64,000 nucleotides of DNA. It comes from Nitrospina sp. UBA6727. GTDB lineage: Bacteria > Nitrospinota > Nitrospinia > Nitrospinales > VA-1. How positions within the stretch are numbered: position 1 is the stretch's first letter; each line of letters starts with the position of its first letter. A program made the translations under genes and the position numbers. The notes beneath the pieces are model-generated. The model had not been told where the DNA came from and did no database searches. It saw only the letters and a program-made list of their open reading frames with translations. The stretch lies in NCBI GenBank assembly GCA_002454045.1, contig DKID01000026.1, positions 6,033 to 70,032 of the forward strand, written 5' to 3'. Shown here one piece after another: positions 59,834 through 64,000 of the stretch.

Positions 59834-60627
59834 GCCGGATACAAGAACGATTAAACCGTTTGAATGGCGACAAGGCTCTGGTCACATTTTTTACCGCCGG
59901 TGATCCGGACTTGTCCGCATCAAAAGAAATTTTTTTCGCGATGGAAAAAAGCGGCGCCGACATCATCGAAATCGGCGTGCCGTTTTCGGACCCTCTCGCG
60001 GACGGTCCCACCATTCAATCTTCCTCGCAACGTTCTCTACAAAACGGCACCACGCTAAAAAAAATTATCAACTTGGTAGCAGAAATCAGAAGCCAATCGG
60101 AATTGCCAATCGTGCTCATGACCAGTTTCAATCCCGTGTTTGTTTACGGCCAAAAAAAATTCGTGGCGGATGCGGTCGCGGCGGGAGCGGATGGGGTGAT
60201 CGTGCCGGATCTTCCGCCCGAAGAGGCGGATGAGTTTCTCGGTTATACAAATGAAAAACAACTGGACATGATTTTTCTTCTCGCGCCCACCAGTACCCCA
60301 GAGCGAATCAAATGGGTCGGGGAGATTAGCAAAGGTTTTATTTATTATGTTTCGTTGACGGGAACCACGGGAATGAAAACCGCGCTGGCGGAAAATCTTC
60401 AAGAAAAAATTACCCGCATCAAAAATAAAGTGCGCCTTCCGGTGCTGGTGGGTTTTGGAATCTCCACCCCGGAGCAGGCTCAAGAAGCGGCGCGATGCGC
60501 GGATGGCGTCATCATTGGCAGCGCCATCGTCAAGATCATCGCAACCTGTTCCGACGCGGCGACGCGCAATCGGAACATCGCTGACTTTATATCCGGCGTT
60601 AAAAAATCCCTCACGCATAGCGTTTGA
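59830..60627 (+). CDS. trpA: Tryptophan synthase alpha chain
   Basis: 265 residues from a GTG at 59830 that overlaps the trpB stop as GTGA. Upstream in-frame codons lie within trpB and are rejected. Motifs: ALVTFFTAGDPDLSASKEIF, DIIEIGVPFSDPLADGPTIQ with the catalytic Glu and Asp, PVFVYGQKKFV, GVIVPDLPPEEADEF and VSLTGTTGMKTAL. Last gene of the tryptophan operon; no terminator is obvious before the next gene 21 bases on. Confidence 0.96.
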   Translation: MSRIQERLNRLNGDKALVTFFTAGDPDLSASKEIFFAMEKSGADIIEIGVPFSDPLADGPTIQSSSQRSLQNGTTLKKIINLVAEIRSQSELPIVLMTSFNPVFVYGQKKFVADAVAAGADGVIVPDLPPEEADEFLGYTNEKQLDMIFLLAPTSTPERIKWVGEISKGFIYYVSLTGTTGMKTALAENLQEKITRIKNKVRLPVLVGFGISTPEQAQEAARCADGVIIGSAIVKIIATCSDAATRNRNIADFISGVKKSLTHSV

Positions 60628-60648
60628 ACCTGAACCGACGCGACCTCC

Positions 60649-61338
60649 ATGCCCTCCCGAATTTCGGTCATCATCCCCGCTTATAATGAAGAAGATTCCA
60701 TCGGATTAGTTTTGGATGCTCTGCCGCGAAATTTTATTCACGAAGTTATCGTCGTCGATAATAATTCGACCGACGACACCGCGCGGATTGCAAGTGAAAA
60801 AGGCGCGCGAGTGGTCACGGAAAAAAGACGGGGATACGGATTTTCCTGCCTGAAAGGAATTTCTGAATTGGATAATAACCCGCCAGATATTGTGGTATTT
60901 TTGGACGGCGATTTCAGCGACTACCCGGAAGAAATCGTCCAACTGGTGGAGCCGATAAAATCTGGAGAAATGGATTTTGTTTTGGGTAGCCGGATGATGC
61001 TTCCAGAAAGTCGAGCCGCATTGTTGCCGCAATCGCGATACGGCAACCAACTCGCCGTGTTTTTGATGCGGTTGTTTTTTAAATATCGGTACACCGACTT
61101 GGGACCGTTCCGCGCCATTCGTTACGAATCGTTGCAGTCCATCAACATGCAAGACACCAATTTTGGTTGGACGGTAGAGATGCAGATCAAAGCGGTTAAG
61201 AAGGGACTGCGCATTCTGGAAGTTCCCGTGAAATACCGAAAGAGGGTGGGCGTTTCCAAAATCACGGGAACTTTTTCTGGCACAATCAAGGCGGGAACAA
61301 AAATTATTTATACGATTTTCAAACATTCGATAACCTGA
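60649..61338 (+). CDS. Family 2 glycosyltransferase (DPM1/polyprenyl-phosphate type)
   Basis: 229 residues, GT-A fold. ISVIIPAYNEEDSIGLVLDA opens the domain, VIVVDNNSTDDTARIA follows, and the metal-binding DxD is VVFLDGDFSDYPEEI. TDLGPFRAIRYESLQSINMQ and WTVEMQIKAVKKGLRILEVP match dolichol/undecaprenyl-phosphate sugar transferase-like proteins. No transmembrane tail. Acceptor unknown. May be carried on the end of the trp transcript. Confidence 0.88.
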   Translation: MPSRISVIIPAYNEEDSIGLVLDALPRNFIHEVIVVDNNSTDDTARIASEKGARVVTEKRRGYGFSCLKGISELDNNPPDIVVFLDGDFSDYPEEIVQLVEPIKSGEMDFVLGSRMMLPESRAALLPQSRYGNQLAVFLMRLFFKYRYTDLGPFRAIRYESLQSINMQDTNFGWTVEMQIKAVKKGLRILEVPVKYRKRVGVSKITGTFSGTIKAGTKIIYTIFKHSIT

Positions 61339-61342
61339 CTTC

Positions 61343-62137
61343 ATGCCAGCGTCTCAACTAAAACTCCCCGTCCTTTCATCCTGCATCCTACTTTTTTCAT
61401 TGGCATTTGTTTCGTGGGGATGGACGGAGGATATTTCCGTTTTGGTTGCCAAGCGACTGAATCGGGAAAGCAAAACTTTGGACTTCAGAGGATTAAAAAT
61501 TGGTACCTCCGGAGCGAAAAAGTTGGCGGTGATGGAGTCGCTTGCAAAAGTTACCACTCTTCACTTGCAGGGAAACGACATCAGAGCCCGCGGCATGAAT
61601 GCCCTTGCCAAGTCTCGGCATCTGGCTGGATTGAAACATTTAGATCTGTGGGGAAATCTGCTGGGCGATTTAGGTTTGAAGGCAATTTCCGAGTCGCCCT
61701 ATTTGCGGCAATTGGAATCCTTAAAGTTATGGAAAAACGAAATCAGCGATGACAGCATTGAACTGATGGCGGCTTCTAAAAATTTTACCAATCTGAAAAT
61801 CCTTATGCTGAACGATAACTTAATCAGCCCCGAGGGGGCGAAAATTTTTGCCGCCACGGAACGGTTCCCGCAACTGATGACCTTGAATTTATTTCGCAAC
61901 GAAATTGGCGATGAAGGAGCGCGAGCTTTCGCCAACTCCAAAAACTTTATTCATTTGGAATCGTTATATCTCGGGCAAAATAATATCACCGACGACGGCG
62001 CGGTCGCCTTGATTGAATCGCCGTATCTTTCCGGATTAAAAGTTTTGGATTTGACGCTGAACCCACTGGGCGAAGCCACGGCGATGGCGGTGTTCAAAGC
62101 CAACCGCAACAGAAAAATCCAGATCATCCACCGCTAG
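61343..62137 (+). CDS. Secreted leucine-rich-repeat protein
   Basis: 264 residues, beginning four bases after the glycosyltransferase stop. Signal peptide LPVLSSCILLFSLAFVSWG. Then about seven 27-residue ribonuclease-inhibitor-like repeats, e.g. VTTLHLQGNDIRARGMNALA, LMTLNLFRNEIGDEGARAFA and LESLYLGQNNITDDGAVALI. Clearly related to the LRR protein at 51.2 kb but exported. Likely a periplasmic or surface protein-binding scaffold, with unknown partner. Confidence 0.84.
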   Translation: MPASQLKLPVLSSCILLFSLAFVSWGWTEDISVLVAKRLNRESKTLDFRGLKIGTSGAKKLAVMESLAKVTTLHLQGNDIRARGMNALAKSRHLAGLKHLDLWGNLLGDLGLKAISESPYLRQLESLKLWKNEISDDSIELMAASKNFTNLKILMLNDNLISPEGAKIFAATERFPQLMTLNLFRNEIGDEGARAFANSKNFIHLESLYLGQNNITDDGAVALIESPYLSGLKVLDLTLNPLGEATAMAVFKANRNRKIQIIHR

Positions 62138-62240
62138 CAGAACCAAATAAAATAAGGTTATAATCCCGCTTCACGCGCAGTTTCTCATCTGAAATTTACA
62201 TAGTCTGTTTGAAATAAAATCTGGAGGTTTTTGATCAGCG

Positions 62241-63542
62241 ATGACGAACGTTTCTGAAATAGCGAAAAACGCCAACGCTTCCGCGTTAGTCCTGGCGCAT
62301 CTTTCCACCGATTTGAAGAACCGTGCTTTGACGATGATGGCGAACGCTTTGGAGGAACATCGCGACGCCATCTTGTCGGCGAACAAAAAAGATTTACAGT
62401 TTGCGGAAAATAAAAACATCGCCAAAGCCTTGATTGACAGGCTGGGATTGAGCGAGGAAAAAGTCCGGGCGATGGTCAAAAGTATCCGCAGCGTGGTGGC
62501 GTTGGATGACCCGGTGGGGAAAATTAAAAGTGTCACGGAGCTGGACAAAGACATCGTGGTTGAGCAAGTCACCTGTCCGATCGGCGTCATCGGAGCAATC
62601 TTCGAGTCCCGTCCCGACGCGGTGCCGCAGATTTCCTCCCTATGTTTCAAGTCGGGCAACGCGGTCATATTGAAGGGAGGAAGAGAAGCACAGCACTCCA
62701 ACAAGATGATCGCTAAACTTTTGGTGGAAGCGATGCGCAAAGTTCCCGGCGTCCCAAAGTTTGCGGTGCAGATGATCGAGACGCGCGCGGAAGGTATCGA
62801 CATGTTGAAAGAAGAACAGTACATCCATTTGATTGTTCCCCGCGGCAGTAGCGCCTTCGTGAAGTACATTCAGGAGAATACGAAGATTCCAGTCTTGGGA
62901 CATTCCGAAGGAGTTTGCCACGGCTACATCGACAAATCCGCAGATTTGGACAAAGCCATCCGGGTATGTCTGGATTCCAAGTTGCAATATCCCGCGGCAT
63001 GCAACGCGATGGAGACGCTACTAGTACACAAAGACATTGCGAAAAAAGTTTTACCCGACCTGGCGGCAAAATTCAAAAAAGCACAAGTGGAATTAGTGGG
63101 GTGCGTCGAAACTTGCCGAGTAGTTCCAGATGTTTCGCCGGCTTGCGAATCGGATTGGGATTTGGAATATAACGACCTGAAATTGTCCATCAAAATTGTA
63201 GATAGTTTTTCCGACGCCGTGGAGTTCATCAACAAACACGGTTCCGGACACACCGACATGATCCTCGCAGAAGACCGCGAGCGAGCAGACCGGTTTCTCG
63301 ACGAAGTCAGTTCCGCCAGCGTCATGTGCAACGCATCGACCCGTTTTGCCGATGGTTTTAGGTACGGGCTGGGGGCGGAAATCGGCATCAGTACAAACAG
63401 AACGCACGCCCGAGGGCCGGTCGGATTAGAAGGGTTGGTCATCTATAAATACAAACTACATGGGAACGGGCAAATCGTTGACGACTACTTCGGCGACAAC
63501 GCGCGCGAATTCACCCACAAACCACTAACGCCACCAACATAA
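62241..63542 (+). CDS. proA: Gamma-glutamyl phosphate reductase
   Basis: 433 residues. GVIGAIFESRPDAVPQISSL, AVILKGGREAQHSNKMIAKL, the catalytic Cys in QYPAACNAMETLLVH, HGSGHTDMILAEDRERADRF and FADGFRYGLGAEIGIST are all present. NADPH-dependent reduction of glutamyl-5-phosphate in proline synthesis. A GGAGG lies 13 bases before the ATG, rather far. proB is not in the window. A TATAAT at 62159-62164 without a good -35 could be its promoter. Confidence 0.96.
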   Translation: MTNVSEIAKNANASALVLAHLSTDLKNRALTMMANALEEHRDAILSANKKDLQFAENKNIAKALIDRLGLSEEKVRAMVKSIRSVVALDDPVGKIKSVTELDKDIVVEQVTCPIGVIGAIFESRPDAVPQISSLCFKSGNAVILKGGREAQHSNKMIAKLLVEAMRKVPGVPKFAVQMIETRAEGIDMLKEEQYIHLIVPRGSSAFVKYIQENTKIPVLGHSEGVCHGYIDKSADLDKAIRVCLDSKLQYPAACNAMETLLVHKDIAKKVLPDLAAKFKKAQVELVGCVETCRVVPDVSPACESDWDLEYNDLKLSIKIVDSFSDAVEFINKHGSGHTDMILAEDRERADRFLDEVSSASVMCNASTRFADGFRYGLGAEIGISTNRTHARGPVGLEGLVIYKYKLHGNGQIVDDYFGDNAREFTHKPLTPPT

Positions 63543-63552
63543 ATTTTTTAGA

Positions 63553-64000
63553 GTGGAATGGCCAATGGCGGAACGGCCCAGAGAAAAACTGCTGCAACAG
63601 GGCGCGCAATCGCTATCCGACGCCGAGTTGCTGGCAATCTTTATCCGCACCGGCGTGCGTGGAAAAACCGCGGTTGATGTTGGCCGCGACTTAATCAATA
63701 AATTCGGCGGCTTGCGGAAAATTATGACCGCTGATAAAAAAAGCATTTGCAACACGACCGGTTTTGGGCCCGCGAAATACGCATTGCTCCAGGCGGCGCG
63801 CGAGCTGGGCAGGCGATTTTTGGATGAAAAACTCAAGCGCGACGGCGCGCTGACCAATCCCAAGCAGGTGTCGGAATATCTTATTCATCGGTTGCGCGAC
63901 CAGCATCGCGAGGTGTTCGCAATAATCTATCTCGACAATCGCCATCAGGTCATCGAATATGAAGAATTGTTTTATGGCACGCTTAACGGCGCCACGGTGC
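63553..64000 (+). CDS. radC: RadC-like JAB-domain protein, 3' end outside window
   Basis: Partial, 149 codons visible. The N-terminus EWPMAERPREKLLQQGAQSL is diagnostic. SDAELLAIFIRTG, a helix-hairpin-helix-like KKSICNTTGFGPAKYALLQA and the beginning of the JAB domain, REVFAIIYLDNRHQVIEYEE, follow. GTG at 63553 keeps the conserved (D/E)WP; an ATG at 63565 is the alternative. Despite the name, a repair role is not established for the family. The zinc-binding HxH...D lies beyond the edge. Confidence 0.92.
   Translation, partial: MEWPMAERPREKLLQQGAQSLSDAELLAIFIRTGVRGKTAVDVGRDLINKFGGLRKIMTADKKSICNTTGFGPAKYALLQAARELGRRFLDEKLKRDGALTNPKQVSEYLIHRLRDQHREVFAIIYLDNRHQVIEYEELFYGTLNGATV

Noticed and set aside
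60706..61344. A 212-codon minus-strand frame opposite the glycosyltransferase
   Set aside because: The glycosyltransferase has DxD and GT2 motifs; the antisense frame has none.

Overview
The window reads as a contiguous piece of chromosome from a Gram-negative (diderm) bacterium of intermediate GC. Diderm traits are lipoprotein signal peptidase, a Tat-exported sulfite oxidase-type enzyme, an AmpG-type muropeptide permease, a SPOR-domain protein and a complete Bat operon. The ilvH-ilvC-psd-pssA cluster with short decarboxylase and synthase, the anaerobic cobalamin genes, the small DUF1566 and formylglycine-enzyme-like proteins, and the propeller/LRR repeat proteins fit a Deltaproteobacteria/Nitrospinota-like lineage. 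That placement is inference and no 16S gene is present.

Layout. 1-5.7 kb (minus strand): an anaerobic cobalamin operon (propeller protein, cbiX, cbiC, cbiD, cbiL, cbiF running off the left edge). It is preceded by a promoter, a cobalamin riboswitch and an intrinsic terminator. 5.7-9.3 kb: cobQ, an esterase-like hydrolase and a CCA/poly(A) polymerase family gene. 9.4-11.1 kb: a MinD-type ATPase with a membrane partner. 11.3-16.3 kb (plus): site-2 protease, trpS, ileS, lspA. 16.3-19.7 kb: monooxygenase-like protein, a sorAB-like sulfite dehydrogenase pair, a degenerate DJ-1 protein, yajQ. 19.7-21.8 kb: gdhA, initiator tRNA, ferredoxin. 22-25.3 kb (plus): an orphan peptide-type binding protein and a PCP_red/chlorite-dismutase-like fusion. 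25.3-29.2 kb (minus): ilvH-ilvC-psd-pssA-accD. 29.3-34.8 kb: nth, rph, a Ca/Na exchanger, SPOR protein, pyrD, alr. 34.9-39.4 kb is accessory: DUF1566 protein, small acidic protein, a formylglycine-enzyme-like protein, a 319-base gene-free GC-rich stretch, an Mrr-like endonuclease gene interrupted by a stop codon, a small membrane protein and a PGN_0703-like nuclease. 39.4-41.3 kb: ampG-like permease and a YqiA-like hydrolase. 41.4-51.0 kb (minus): a ten-gene MoxR/Bat operon that includes a BI-1 family membrane protein. 51.2-54.1 kb (plus): a leucine-rich-repeat protein and two tandem seven-repeat beta-propeller proteins. 54.1-60.6 kb: complete trpEGDCFBA operon. 60.6-64 kb: glycosyltransferase, a secreted LRR paralogue, proA and the start of radC.

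Most of the window is housekeeping metabolism (cobalamin, tryptophan, branched-chain amino acids, phospholipid). The least explained parts are the riboswitch-led propeller gene, the PCP_red/Cld fusion, the small nuclease cluster at 37-39.4 kb with its decayed Mrr gene, the LRR plus twin-propeller cluster, and a family of degenerate GACGGCGACG-like islands in several intergenic spaces. A complete new defence or signalling system is not demonstrated. Those loci are the best candidates.
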